33,764 nt of DNA from Ichthyophthirius multifiliis (lineage: Eukaryota > Ciliophora > Oligohymenophorea > Hymenostomatida). Shown piece after piece: positions 1 to 12,016 of this stretch. Made by a program: the position numbers and the translations under genes. Below the pieces are notes generated by a model, which did not search any database, was not told where the DNA came from, and saw only the letters and a list, made by a program, of their open reading frames with translations. Numbering within the stretch: the stretch's first letter is position 1; each line of letters begins with the position of its first letter. The DNA is taken from contig NW_004086138.1 of NCBI RefSeq assembly GCF_000220395.1, forward strand, positions 1-33,764, read 5' to 3'.

Positions 1-334
1 AACATTGGAGATATGTTTGGTAAATACATTGGACCTAAATATTATTTTAGTTTAAAAGTTATCTATTTTTAGTTTTTTAAGGTTTATTTATTTTTATTTT
101 TTCTTATGACTTAACATGGTTAAGGTGGTATTTTTTTTAGAATGATTTTTTGTTTTGATTAATATTTTAGGTTTTAGTATAAGTAATGGATATACTACTG
201 TTGCTTTAATGTAGATTGCGCATTAATTTACTAACATTCCTTAAATGAGAGATTTAATTAATTATGTAAATTCTTTTTGTTTGACTTTTGGTATAACTTG
301 TGGGACATTTTTAGCTTTACCTTTTTAACATTGA
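1..334 (+). CDS. Equilibrative nucleoside transporter (SLC29/ENT), C-terminal part
   Basis: This is the 3' end of a gene that begins before the window. Exons are 1-127 and 171-334. A 43-nt intron (128-170) starts GTATT and ends TTTTAG, and the TGA stop is at 332-334. The 96 visible residues contain NIGDMFGKYI, which fits the N-x-G-D-x-x-G-R region of ENT carriers. After a hydrophobic helix comes SISNGYTTVALMQIA, the family's NGY helix, and then a last hydrophobic helix just before the stop. ENT proteins move nucleosides or nucleobases through the plasma or organelle membrane and normally have 11 helices, of which only about the last three or four are present here. Two in-frame TAA or TAG codons inside the conserved NGY region show that these codons are read as glutamine. 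Confidence 0.85.
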
Positions 335-2860
335 ATTTTTTTTTAATATAGAATTTTATTATGTGTTTTTTACTCTATTTATTAATAACTTTATGCACAT
401 AAATAAAAATAATTAAATTTATTATTTTAATCATATTTTATTAAAAGTTTTTTCTTTAATTTTTTTATAGCCTTATAACAATTTTTTATATATATTATTC
501 AATTCAATTCACTTTTTTTTTGTTTTAATTAAAGTTAAAAAATTAATTTTTTTGTTATTATTATCATTTTATGCAATATTTATATATATTTTAAAATTAA
601 AAAAATAAATTTTTTTAATCTTTAATACATTTTTATTAATTTATGTTTATATAATAAAATTCACAAATCTAAGAAACTAATAATAAAAATACATTTGAAT
701 ATTGAAGAAGAAGTTTTAACAAAATTAAAAAAATAAGTGAATTTATTTATAATATATAATAGTAAAATAAAATTATGTGATATATATAAATATATTTTAC
801 TTTAAAAATAATTATGAAAAATGAAAAAAAAATAAGATAAAAATATAAAAATATAAAACATATAAATATATATATAAATATATAAATATAAATATATATA
901 ATATATATATAAAAGTATATTTATATTTATAAAAATATATTATATATAATTAAATTTTAATATATATATATAATTATCCATATTTATATATATATATTAT
1001 TCTAAAATTTAAATCAAATATTATTATTATAAATATAAAATTTATCTAAATATACCATAAGTTTTAAATAACAATTTATTAAATTAATTTATACAAAATT
1101 TTTTAAATTAATTTTAATATATATAATCATATAAGATATACTAAAAATAATACTTTATTTTGTAAAATAGGGTATTACATTTTACATTTATTAATATTAA
1201 GTATATATATTAAGTTTTTATCATAAATTAGTAAATTTTAATTGTTAAATTGCTTTAAATGTTTAGAAACCGGATTTTTAAGATTCAAAGAATAACTATT
1301 ATTATATAATATACATACATTTTATTTATTTAAGTAATAATAATAATATTTTCATAAAGCTTATTAAATTATAAAATTAATAATTTGCTAAGAATTTAAA
1401 AAATAAGAAGACTTATATTATAATTTAATTAAATTATTATTGATTAAAATATTTAAAAAGATGTATTTTATAAATAACTTTATAATATTTTTTAAGATAC
1501 AAAAGTCTTTTAATTATTGAAAGTATAAAATATATTAAATTTAAAATAAAAAATTTAATTATAATAAATTTAATATTAAAAATTATCTTAAAAATTATAT
1601 AATATATTATAATAATGTTAATTTAAGTATTTTATAAATTAAATTCTTATAACAAAATAATACATTAATAATTAAATATATCATAAGTAATGAAATAAAT
1701 ATAAAAAAAGAATAATTTATTATAAAACTAAAATTTTATATAAATATTGAAACTCGGAAAAGATTTATAAATATATGAAGCAAATATCATTCATTTTAAT
1801 AAAATCTTTTATTTTATAAAAAATAAAAATAATAAATTAAAAATGAAGAAGTTAAAACAATATTATTTATTAATAAATTGTATATATGATAATTTAAAAG
1901 AATATATAATATAATTAAATATATTAAAATATTCTAAAAGTAATAATTGAAAAAAAAATATAAAGAGTGTAAATAATATAATAGTTCTATTGAAAATATA
2001 AAAAATGCTACTATGATTAATATGAAAATATATAAAAAAAAGAAATAAATTTCAAAATTGATTACGTAATTAAAAATATTATTTTAAAAATGATAGCTCA
2101 TAAAGATATATTATGATAAAATAAAATTAAAATAAAATAAATTTAATTTAATTTAATTTAATATATATTTAATATATTATAATTTAAATATTTTAATATA
2201 TTATAATTTTTTATATTTTTATTTTTTTTCATATCATATTATAATTTAATTTTTTTTTTATTTTATATTAATTTAAAATAATATTTTTTTATAATAAATA
2301 TTTTTATAGTATTTTTTTTATTTTAAATATAAAATATATAAAATTAAATTAATATATAAAATATATAATAATTATATTTTATATTTTTATATAATATAAT
2401 ATAAATATTATTATTTTTTACTTTATTTGATATTTTTAAATGCAATATAACTATATTATTATTTACATTATTTAATAAATGTTAAATTCTATTATAATAT
2501 GATTAAATAAAATTATAATCTAAATATTCATTAATATTTATAAATATTATGATATATTATTATTTGTATTTTTGAAATAAAAATTATCTTTTTAAATTAT
2601 GTTATTTTTTTTTTATCAATTTAATTATTTAATATTATTAAAATACTTATAATATTTTTAAGCATATATTAAATTTAATCAAATACTTTATATTCAAAAA
2701 TTTTAATTTTTTTTTAAATAATAAAATAATTTTATAATAATAGTAAGAATAATTTTTAAATAATAAAATATATATATATAGATTTTAATATATATTATTT
2801 TTTTTTAGTTCACTAAATATTGTTATTTTTTTTAATATTTTAAAATTAATATTTATATTT
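335..2860. other. Long AT-rich stretch with no supported gene
   Basis: About 2.5 kb of almost pure A/T with short AT-dinucleotide runs (for example 860-910 and 960-1000). Between about 1140 and 2110 the GC content rises a little, and one TGA-bounded reading frame (1259-1693, 144 codons) exists. It has no recognisable motif, and chance frames of this size are expected because TGA is rare here. It may be a spacer or a gene decayed beyond recognition. Confidence 0.5.
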
Positions 2861-3935
2861 TCAAATTTTATTAATTATTTTGGGCGAACTAAAAATTTCA
2901 TGTTAATTAATAATTTACTATTTAATATTACTATCATTTTAATTTATATTATTACTAAAGATATTTTAATCTACACTAAAAAATTCTGTCTTTAACTCTT
3001 AATCAATTTATTTTATTAAAGATATTGTCTTTTTGTATTTTTTTCCTTTTTCACTAATTCTCGATATTTTTTTAATATTTTTTTACAAATTTTTATTTTG
3101 TATTTTAATTTCATTGATACCATTCAAAGACTTAATTCTGTTTTTTTTTTTATTTTAAATTTCATTGTTATTTTTATTTTTATTATTATTATCTATATAT
3201 TATGTTTCACTAATATTTTTTTCCTAAATAAAGTTATTAACGTCATTTGTATTTGTATAAACTTTTTAAAATTCTTCTTTTTTATTTAAAAAATATTAAT
3301 AATTTGATGATATTTCTATTTTTTGCTAAGGCTTTACCTTTATAATATTAAATTTATTTACTCCAATAAGTTAATTTGATTCTTTGTTTTATTAAATTTC
3401 TTCTTTACTTAATTAACTGATAATATATTTTTTATTTTGTTAGCTCAATAATAGCATCTTATTGTTAATACTAAATTACTAATTTAAATTTTATTAATTT
3501 ATTAAATTATTTCTTAAAATTTCTGTGTTATGATCATTTATTAATATATCTACACTATTACATCTTGATTTATCTATTATTTACTAAAAAATATATTTAT
3601 TTATTTCTATATTTTGTTTTTTTTATTTACTTCTATTAAATTTAAGTTAAATTTGCTTTATTAAATAATTTAATTACTATTTAAATCTATTTCTTATTAT
3701 ATTTTTTCATTAAATTATATTTAGTTTTATTTTTATTCTAATTAAGGAAAATTTAAAGGCTAAATAGAGTTCGTTTTTTATTTTAGTTTTTTAATACAAA
3801 ATAAACTAAATTTTTATTATATTTTAATAAAAAAATAACAAAATACTTCTTAAAATAGTTATCAGAATTTTTTTTTAATTAAAGATTTTGATCATTTATA
3901 TTATTTTATCCTTTCTTATATTAAAGTTAAATATG

Positions 3936-3966
<31 letters not shown>

Positions 3967-4893
3967 ATATTTTAAAAAAAATAAAAAAAGTTTAAATTTT
4001 ATGAATTTATATACATTTATCTGTAATTTTTTTTTACAGTAATTTTTCTTTTGTTTATAATATATTAATAAGTAGTCAAGTTATAATATCTTAACCAAGT
4101 ATGAAAAATAAGCAAATTAAAATCTAAAATTGCACAAATACTCATTATAAATATTATAGTCCAATTAAAAAATTTTATCGTAATTATTTACAGATAACTA
4201 AGTTTTTAATCATTAATAATAATTATATTATGTATAAGAAATGCTAAAAGAGTACAAGCATTTATAAAAACAAAAAATATTAATAAAAAAAAATATTTAT
4301 AATTTGAAATTCCAATACAATTATTTAACCATTTGCAATGATGATCAAAACCATTTACACATCTAAAAAAAATAATCAAATTATTTATTTAGAGAAATAA
4401 AAAAATACCTATTACATCTTCTACAATGCTTGGAATCTTCTTAAACTATTGCATTACATTCTGCACAATAAAATTCGAATTTTTATAAATCTATTTCATT
4501 ACTTTTTTTTTTATTATTCTTTAATATTTATATGTTTTTTACATATTGTTATTTGAACATTTTTAATATGCTATTAATGGATCTGTTGGGTCTGAATAAG
4601 TACATATAAATGCAAATAAACACATTATAAAAAAACTAATATAATATGTAATGGATGAAATTATCTTAGATAATAAAATTATTTGATTTAATAAAATAAA
4701 TATATGCGATTTTTTTTTATTTTTTTTGAATAATTAATACTTATAATTTCGATTTTAAGAAAGGAAAAATACATATAGTATAAAATAATATGCATGAAAT
4801 GCATATAATGTATGAAAATATTTACAATTCATCAAATCTTTTAGAAAATCCGTTTATTTTTTTTATTATAGTGTTTTATATTTATAAATTCAT
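2861..4893 (-). CDS. DHHC-type protein S-acyltransferase with long Q/N/K-rich tail
   Basis: Exons, in reading order: 4893-4741, 4664-4543, 4501-4409, 4362-4038, 3914-3631 and 3563-2861. They sum to 560 codons without a frame break. The core is certain. An N-terminal [16 protein letters not shown] motif leads into the first membrane helices, then a DPTDP motif, then the zinc-binding Cys-rich domain (about residues 104-146) containing [13 protein letters not shown], two more hydrophobic stretches, and a TTYQYI motif after the last helix. Such enzymes palmitoylate cysteines of membrane proteins at the Golgi, ER or cell surface. The 123-nt intron at 3915-4037 holds an AT repeat and is divisible by three, so it could be retained. 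The last two exons are inferred from two long open frames that join by a 67-nt intron (3564-3630). If that join is wrong, the enzyme would stop at about 3534 and 2861-3457 would be a separate small protein. Confidence 0.85.
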
Positions 4894-5384
4894 TTCTATT
4901 TTGTTATATTTGAAAGTATATATATATATTATAATTATAACTAATATTTTATATATATTTTGATAAATAATAAAAATTAATAATTAATTATATTTAAATT
5001 TATTTATTTTTATTTATATTTAATTATTATTATTAAGATGAAAAATTATAAAAAAAATTATAATTTTTTTAAATTATAATATAATCATATTATTTACTTA
5101 TTGTGTAAATAATTATTATTAAAAAAAAAAAAAAAAATTACTAAAATAAATTTAAATAGTTTATAACTTTTTTATTTTAAAAAAAAATTCTAATTAATTT
5201 TTATATATAAATAATACAATATTGAATATTAAATTCTTTATTTTAAATTTTGTTAATTTAAATTTCAATAATCTATATATAAAGTATAAAAATAATGAAA
5301 TTATGCAAAAATACAAAAAGAATTTATTAAATATTTTAAAATTTCAATAATAAATAAAATATAAAGTTATTTAAAATATAAAAA
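4894..5384. promoter_or_regulatory. Intergenic space between divergent genes
   Basis: About 490 nt of AT-rich DNA separate the start codons of the DHHC gene (minus) and the DnaJ gene (plus), so both promoters must lie here. It contains poly-A/T runs, such as A14 near 5120-5138. I see no recognisable operator or RNA gene. Confidence 0.4.
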
Positions 5385-6848
5385 ATGATAAAAAAATTAT
5401 TTAAAAATTCTATAAAATTTGCATTTTCAACTCAAAATAAAGACTATTACAGTTCAAAAAAAAAATTACAAAAAAAATTCCAATTAAAAATAATAAAAAA
5501 ACAAAATAAATAAAAATAAAGAAACATTAAACGTAACTCGTGATTCATCGCAAGAAGAAATAAAAAAAAGTTATTATAAATTAGTTCAAATACATCATCC
5601 AGATAAAAACCCAGAAAACTAATAATAAGCCATATAAAAATTAGAAGAAATAAATGAGTAAAAAATCACAATATTAAAAAAACCAAATAAATAAACAAAA
5701 TAAAATTTAAAAAAATAGAGCCTATGATATTTTAAAGGATGAAAATAAACGAAAAATGTATGATTTAACCGGTGACGCTCTAAGTTAAGGCCCATAAGGA
5801 GATTTTCAACGTTAAAAATAATATTAAAATACAAATTAAGCTGATGATATTTTCGGTGATTTCGAAAAAGTATTTAATATGTAAGGATTTGGCCGTGTAT
5901 AGAAAGGGTAAGACATCATAGTAAACATTGATGCTTCTTTCTTAGAAGCCATAAATGGATTCGAAAAAAAGGTTTCTTATACTAGAAAAGGGGCATGTAG
6001 TGTTTGTAAAGGCAGCAAATGTAAAGATGGCACTTCTCCTATTAGATGTTCGGCTTGTGCAGGGAAAGGAAGTGTAAATCATAGGTAGGGGCCTATGACT
6101 ATTTAAATGGCATGCTCTAAATGCAATGGAGAAGGTTAGTTTATTAAATTTCCTTGTACTAATTGTAAAGGAAGTGGTTTAAGTGTAAATAAATATGAAG
6201 AAAATATTAAAATTCCAAGAGGGGTTTAGAATGGATAATCAATTAAAATTCCAAGAAAAGTATTTTTTATATTATATATGTTGTTTTTGTTTATTATTTA
6301 TAAATTTTTTATTATAGGGAAACGAAATCGAAGGTAATGGAATTCCAGGAGATCTAATTATAAAAATTTTGGTGAAAGAAGATAAATTTTTTCAAAGAGA
6401 AAATAATGATATTATTAGTTAGCATTTTATAACTATTTCTTAAGCGGTTTTGGGAACTAAAATTTAAGTCAAAACTCTCGATGGAACGAAAGATTAAGAT
6501 ATTTAACCAGGAGTTTAACATGGGGATAGAATTTGTATTTAAAATATGGTATTATATATATTTACATAGTTTTTTGTTATACTTTTTTTTTTAAATTAAA
6601 AAAAGGGAGTTGAACTTGATAGTGGAAATAGAGGAAATCATTATGTAGTTATAAAAATAATAGTTCCTTAAAATTTGAGTAGAGAAATGAGAAGTTTATA
6701 TGAATAGTTAGCCTAAGTTGAACCGAAAGTAGATTAGAAAATTTATGAGAAAAAAGAATAAGAAGATAAATAAGAGGGGTATTAAAATTAGGACGAGAAT
6801 AAAAGTGAAAATATATTCAACAAATTTAAAAAAGTATGGGGAAGTTGA
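5385..6848 (+). CDS. Mitochondrial type I DnaJ co-chaperone (Mdj1/Tid1-like)
   Basis: Exons 5385-5451, 5522-5657, 5719-6259, 6318-6548 and 6606-6848 encode 405 residues. The order is a basic amphipathic N-terminus (MIKKLFKNSIKFAFST) like a mitochondrial presequence; a J domain (about 20-85) with the HPD triad in QIHHPDKNPEN; then a zinc region (about 160-225) with four cysteine repeats, CSVCKGSK, CSACAGKG, CSKCNGEG and CTNCKGSG; and last the two-barrel client-binding C-terminus (KIPRGVQNGQSIKIP and similar). The family stimulates Hsp70 ATPase and holds unfolded clients, here probably in the mitochondrial matrix. The usual Gly/Phe linker is short and weak. The first intron falls just after KDYY at the start of the J domain, and splicing there restores the conserved KDYYKTLNV reading. 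The start is the first ATG, in an A-rich context. Confidence 0.93.
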
Positions 6849-6918
6849 ATTATTTTTCTTTTTCTTTTTATTTTAATATATATAAACTTATGTATATTTA
6901 TTATTAATATCTTTTTTT

Positions 6919-9648
6919 TCATTAATTAAATAAATGATATTAGAGATTTTTCTTAATAGAATATTTTTTTTCTATTAAAAATTATTTGTATTACCTAAGT
7001 ACACTATCATAATTATTATGTTTATAATAATTTTAGAAAATCTTCATATTATCAATATTTACAGTTGAAAATGATTCATAAATTTTATTTTATAAATTAT
7101 CGCTTTAAAATTTATAATGAATATTTTATTTCTTAAAACTTTTTATTTGATAAGGAGATAAATTATCTCTAAATTCTTAAATAGTATTTTATTTATCTAT
7201 ATAGCTTTAGTTTATTAGTGAGTTTTTTTTTGTTATTTAAGAGCCTTATTTTTATATTTATTCATGGTTTATTATCATATTTATTTACTATAATTATACT
7301 ATAGGGGATTTTGGTAATTAATCATCATCTAATGAATTCATATGTATGAAAGATTTTTAATATTCCTTAGTATAAATATTAAAAAGATAATCATTTTCTT
7401 ACTAAAAGGCTTAACATTCAAATTAAAATTAATTAAAATCACCCCTTACATTAAACTTATATTTAAACTTTCTTCTAAATTTATTTCTTTTTTAGATTTA
7501 TGAAAAAGAATACTATATTTATTTATAAAAATAAAAATAAAATATATGTTTTATTACTTTCAATATAACGGTTTTTTATCTGTTATAATGCAATTTATTA
7601 CAAAAAGTATAAAAATGTGAAGTACTTTAACATAAATAACACTCTAAATATAATTAATTAGAAACTTAATTATTAATAATATTATCTTTAATCATTTAAT
7701 AAATTTAATAATCAAGCGGATATTATTTAATTAATTCCAAAAAATCATTTTTTTCTAAAACAAGTAACTTAGTAGCTCCTAAGCATTTTGCTTTTAAAAG
7801 GGACTTTTCTTAAGTTATGAATTCATAAATTCCAAAAGATTTTTATTTTTCCAAAGTTTATAAAACTTTCACATTATTAGAAATTAATTAAATTTATCCT
7901 TTTTCTATAAAATATAATTTCGAATCTTCTTAATTTCTATTTTATAAATATGCGCATTCCCCATTTATAAGGCATTAAGGTTTTAAAAACAAAGCCAATT
8001 TTTAAATAAAACCTGACGAGAAATTCTTATATAAAAAACTACAATTCTTAATAAACTACATATTGGACTCTAATAATAGTTTCTCTTATATTTAAGGCGT
8101 TAATTTTTATAAAATTTCCTGTTCTTCCTATATAGAAATCTCATTTTCAAAATCGAACTTATACTCGAGATATTTTCTTATTTCCAACTATAATTCCTTA
8201 CTGATATTTTTAGCATCAAAATACCTACTAAAAATCCTCATTTATTATGAAAACTATTTCATGTTTACATTTAATTCTTAAATAATATTAATTACTGCAT
8301 TAAAAGAATAAGCGAAAGTTCCGCAAGAAATAAATAAAAAAATAGTATATATACCCACTTCATATTTATTTTTAGGTTAAATATCACCTAAGCCAACTGT
8401 AGTCATAGTCACTACAGCCCAATAAAAGGCATATAAATATTAGGAAAACCAGCCTGAATATTAAAGCATGCTATCATATTCAGTAATCCATGTTTTTTCT
8501 TGTTTTATTGATGTTCCCAAGCCTAGGAAAGTACAAGCAAAGCCATGTGCGATTAAAAGTACATTTAAAATAATGTTTACAAATTTTAAAAATATGTTGT
8601 GGTAATAGAGCTTTTTTAGGGTGAAGATTTCAAAGTATTTCTTGAAGAATTTTTATACCCAAAATATTTTTAGAATTACTAGCTGGTTTAAGATCTTTAC
8701 TAGCCCTTTGACTTGTAAAATGCTTAAAATTATAGGAATCGTAGATAGAATATCCATCCAGAATTCTATTTGAATGTATTTTTGGAATATTTTAGGTCTT
8801 TCCATTATACATTAGCCTTAATAATAGTAACCGAGGTTAAAGTTGATCAAAATAGAGCATATGTAGACTATTATGGATACATATTGGCAATACATCCATT
8901 TCTAACCATAGTATTCGATAAAATTATGGGTTATTACTGATTCTATAGGAATATAGGTTATCGAACAGATTATTGCAGTGAAATTTATGATGTCCCAGAT
9001 GTACAAGATGGATGAATTCGGGTTTATTATGGGTATTTTTTAAATTGTTTTTATCAAACAAGAAATTAGGAAAGTTTTTGAAAATTAGCTTTTTTTTTAG
9101 GAGAAATACTAATTTTTTTTTTAATTTTCCGAATAATTAGAGAAATCATTGATTAATGAGATTTGCGTTTAATTTAAATAATTAAAAGAAATGCAATTTT
9201 TTTTCAAGACTAAAATAAAGGCGAAAATCCTATATAAAATTCGCCATTTTTTCTCTTAAAATGTAAATGATTATTTTTTTTACAATTATTAAAAATTATA
9301 GGTTGACTATTAAAATATATCGTTTTTTTATTCAGTTTCAAATTCACTATTTTAATAAAATTAAGATCGTCTTTTTTATGATGGTTTTTTTACATATATA
9401 TTCTTATAAGAGCATTAAGGTGTTGAGTTTTTGAAAGCTACGGAACCGTTCTTTATACTATTATTATTTGTATAAGGGGCGAAACTAAATTACCTTTCGA
9501 TTTCACCTTCGTCTTCGTTATATTAAATTTGTAAGTTTTCATTTGGTGTTTTATTTGCTATTGGCTATTTGAAGTCTGGGGGAGTTATTTTAGGAGGAAG
9601 GTAGCTTTTTTGGGATTGGGAATATAATTTTAAAGTACTTAAGTCCAT
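6919..9648 (-). CDS. Six-helix K+ channel with degenerate cyclic-nucleotide-binding domain
   Basis: The frame is open from ATG (9648) to TGA (6919-6921). A 45-nt in-frame segment (7513-7557, GTAATA...ATATAG) may be an intron, giving 894 or 909 residues. The order is a polar cytoplasmic N-terminus; S1 from about residue 217 (ILYIWDIINFTAIIC); S2-S4 with WMDILSTIPIILSI and a lysine-spaced ILQVKGLVKILNQLVILK; S5; the pore helix and selectivity filter TTVGLGD (about 416-422); and S6. Then come a C-linker, a cyclic-nucleotide-like domain (about 540-650), and a CYLCQSTSHFYTFCNKLHY zinc-knuckle-like motif near 675, followed by a long polar tail. It belongs to the EAG/CNG-like channels that are abundant in ciliates. 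The phosphate-binding cassette reads FGIYEFITQEKSLLKAKC and lacks the usual Glu and Arg, so ligand binding is doubtful. Its stop codon lies 70 nt from that of the convergent DnaJ gene. Confidence 0.92.
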
Positions 9649-9869
9649 ATTTTTATATTTAATATTTTTATTTAAGAGTTTTTTTTTTTTTTTAAAAAAA
9701 AATAAATTTAAAATTATAAGTTTTTTTAATTAAAAATTAATATTTATAAATTTTTTTTTTAATTAATTTTTCTTTCTATTTATTATTTAATATTATATTG
9801 TTATTTTTTTTGCTTTTATTTTTAATAGTATTTTGTTTCTCAAATAAAAAAAAAATTAAAAATAAAAAT
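9649..9869. promoter_or_regulatory. Short divergent intergenic region
   Basis: Some 220 nt of A/T tracts, including T13 followed by A9 near 9680-9705, separate the start codons of the channel gene (minus) and the CRAL-TRIO gene (plus). Both promoters must fit here. I recognise no defined element. Confidence 0.4.
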
Positions 9870-10846
9870 ATGAATAAGATGCTTACAAAAGAATAAGAAA
9901 ATATATTAAATTAATTTATCGAAAAAATAAAACTCATAATATCATAAACTCCCCAATACTAATCATTAGACTATCAAAAAATATGCGATCGCGAACATTT
10001 ATTAAGGTTATTAAAAGCTCGAGAATATGATCTAAAAAATTCCGAAATAATGTGGGAGAAATGGTTAAAGTGGCGTCAAGAATATAATATAGACTCAATA
10101 AATGTAGATGATATTGAAAGCGAATTAATAAGCGGAAAAGCTTATTGGCATAAATATGATAAAGAGGGAAATCCATGTTGTGTAGTAACAATAAGGAATC
10201 ATATTCCGTCAGAGACCAATTTTTTAAAGACAATGAAATTTTTTGTTTATATAATGGAAATAGGGATTTAAATGGCGGAAAAAAGTGGGACTTAGAAAAT
10301 GTCAGTTTTATGGGATAGGGAAGGGATTAGTAGGAAAAATTTAGATATGAATTTTATTAAATTAATGAAGGAATTAATAGGTATGTTTTAAGATAATTAT
10401 GCAGAAAGATTGGCTTATGTTTATGTTTTGTACCCTAGTTTTTTAATGAAATAAGCTTATAATATATTTAAACCTTTTTTGGCAGAAAAAGTGAAAAAAA
10501 AATAATTATTATTCATAAATTGGATGAATTGAGAAATTATTTTAATGAAGACTCTATACTTAGAGCTCATAGAGGATAAAGTGATTTCGTTTATAGTTAT
10601 CCTAATTAAATAATAGATGATCCACTTAGAATTTAGGAGTAAAAGGAGGAGGAAAAAAGTGCGGATAGTGATTTTTTTACTATTGAAAGCAATTCGGTAA
10701 CTTTTTATAATAAAAAATAGGAAATTAATAATAATAATAATTTGTTAGATAGCTAAAATATTTATAAAAAAAATTTAGTTGATAATTAGAATATTTTTGA
10801 AAACAAATAATAGTTTTGCTGTAGTGTTAAATGTTCCATTTTTTGA
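9870..10846 (+). CDS. CRAL-TRIO (Sec14-like) lipid-binding protein, one-base frame slip
   Basis: Single exon, about 325 residues. The N-terminal helical part contains REHLLRLLKAREYDLKNSE and WEKWLKWRQEYNID, the CRAL-TRIO-N pattern. The lipid-binding core follows: SGKAYWHKYDKEGNPCCVVT, MFQDNYAERLAYVYVLYPSF and FKPFLAEKV. These proteins carry phosphatidylinositol, phosphatidylcholine or other hydrophobic ligands between membranes. The tail is polar and ends in a cysteine-containing CCSVKCSIF, which is only suggestively like a lipidation site. The frame changes at an A9 run (10494-10502). Upstream, the frame reaches TGA soon after the run. One additional A (or two fewer) gives KKIIIIHKLDELRNYF, which fits the domain and stays open to TGA at 10844-10846. 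A sequencing undercall is the likeliest cause; a real mutation is possible. Confidence 0.85.
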
Positions 10847-12016
10847 GGTTTTTTATACATATTCTTTAGAATTTTTTTTTTTGTTTTGTTTAATTTTTTT
10901 TTTTTTAATATGATTTTTTAAATAGAAATATTATTTTTATTTGTATATAATTATATTTATTTATTTTTGTTTTTTGTTTTAAATTGTATTTTTAATTATT
11001 TGCTTTATTAATTATCGGTTTTAATTTATTACTTAACTTGTTTTTTATTTTAATAATATATAATTTACAAAATAATATTTACTGCATAATATATTTTATA
11101 AAAGATTTAATAAATAAATTAATAATTTTATTAATTCTTATAGTTTTTTTTTATTTTATGTTTTTGTTTTTTTTTACTTTTTTTACTATATAACTTATAA
11201 TTTTTAATTAAAAAATTATTTGGTATTTTTATAATTATTAATTTAAATTATATTTTTTATATTATATTATTCTTTATAATTTTATATTTTACATTTAATT
11301 AACATATTTTATTATTTTTTTAAAATAAATAAAATTAATTTCAATATATCTAAATAATTTTAAAAATATTATTTATATTAATATATTAGTGTATTACTTT
11401 TTTCTTAAGACATTTATATAATTTTAGTTTTTTTTATAAAAAAATTTAAATTATTTATTTAAATTATACATTAAAAAATTTAAATATAATAAATTATTAT
11501 TATTATTAATATATAAAAGATAAAATAAATTTAGTCATATATTTTTATAATAACTTATTAAATATATATAAAATATATATAGTTTTTTTTAATAAAAATA
11601 TTTTAAATTCAAAATTTTATAATTAAATCATGATTTTTTTTCTTTTTCCTTAAATGTCCAAAAATGTGCATTAAATAGTAATAAAATTTTAATGTTTTTA
11701 TTTTACTTGCATATCTTTTCAAAAATATAATTTATAATATAGATTATAATTATTAATTTAAAATATAGTAAATTATAATAATTTATTGATAGTTCTAATG
11801 TGAGATTATTATATATTTAAAAATATAAAAATATATTTAATTTAATATTATAATATAAATATATATAATAATTAAAATTTATGTTATTAATAAAAATAAA
11901 TTATTTATAGAATACAAAAATAATACATTTATATAATAAAAACAAATTTATATATAATAAGGGGAAAAAATATCATAATTTTTATATAAGAATTAATTAA
12001 AAAAACACTAATAAAG
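10847..12016. other. AT-rich intergenic region
   Basis: About 1.2 kb with almost no G or C, made of poly-A and poly-T tracts. No reading frame with plausible composition, no tRNA-like fold and no repeat family was seen. It must hold the 3' end of the CRAL-TRIO transcript and the promoter of the Q/N-rich gene. Confidence 0.5.

Noticed and set aside
1259-1693. 144-codon frame in the AT desert
   Set aside because: With TGA as the only stop, such lengths arise by chance in DNA this AT-rich. No domain or sensible composition.
3098-3289. Plus-strand hydrophobic frame of 63 codons
   Set aside because: Its start is not a convincing ATG, its composition is that of random AT DNA, and the opposite strand carries the tail frame of the DHHC gene.
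5619-5834. Minus-strand 71-codon frame
   Set aside because: Antisense shadow of the DnaJ J domain and of its second intron.
9934-10233. Minus-strand 99-codon frame
   Set aside because: Antisense shadow of the CRAL-TRIO gene. The plus frame contains the family motifs and continues beyond both ends.
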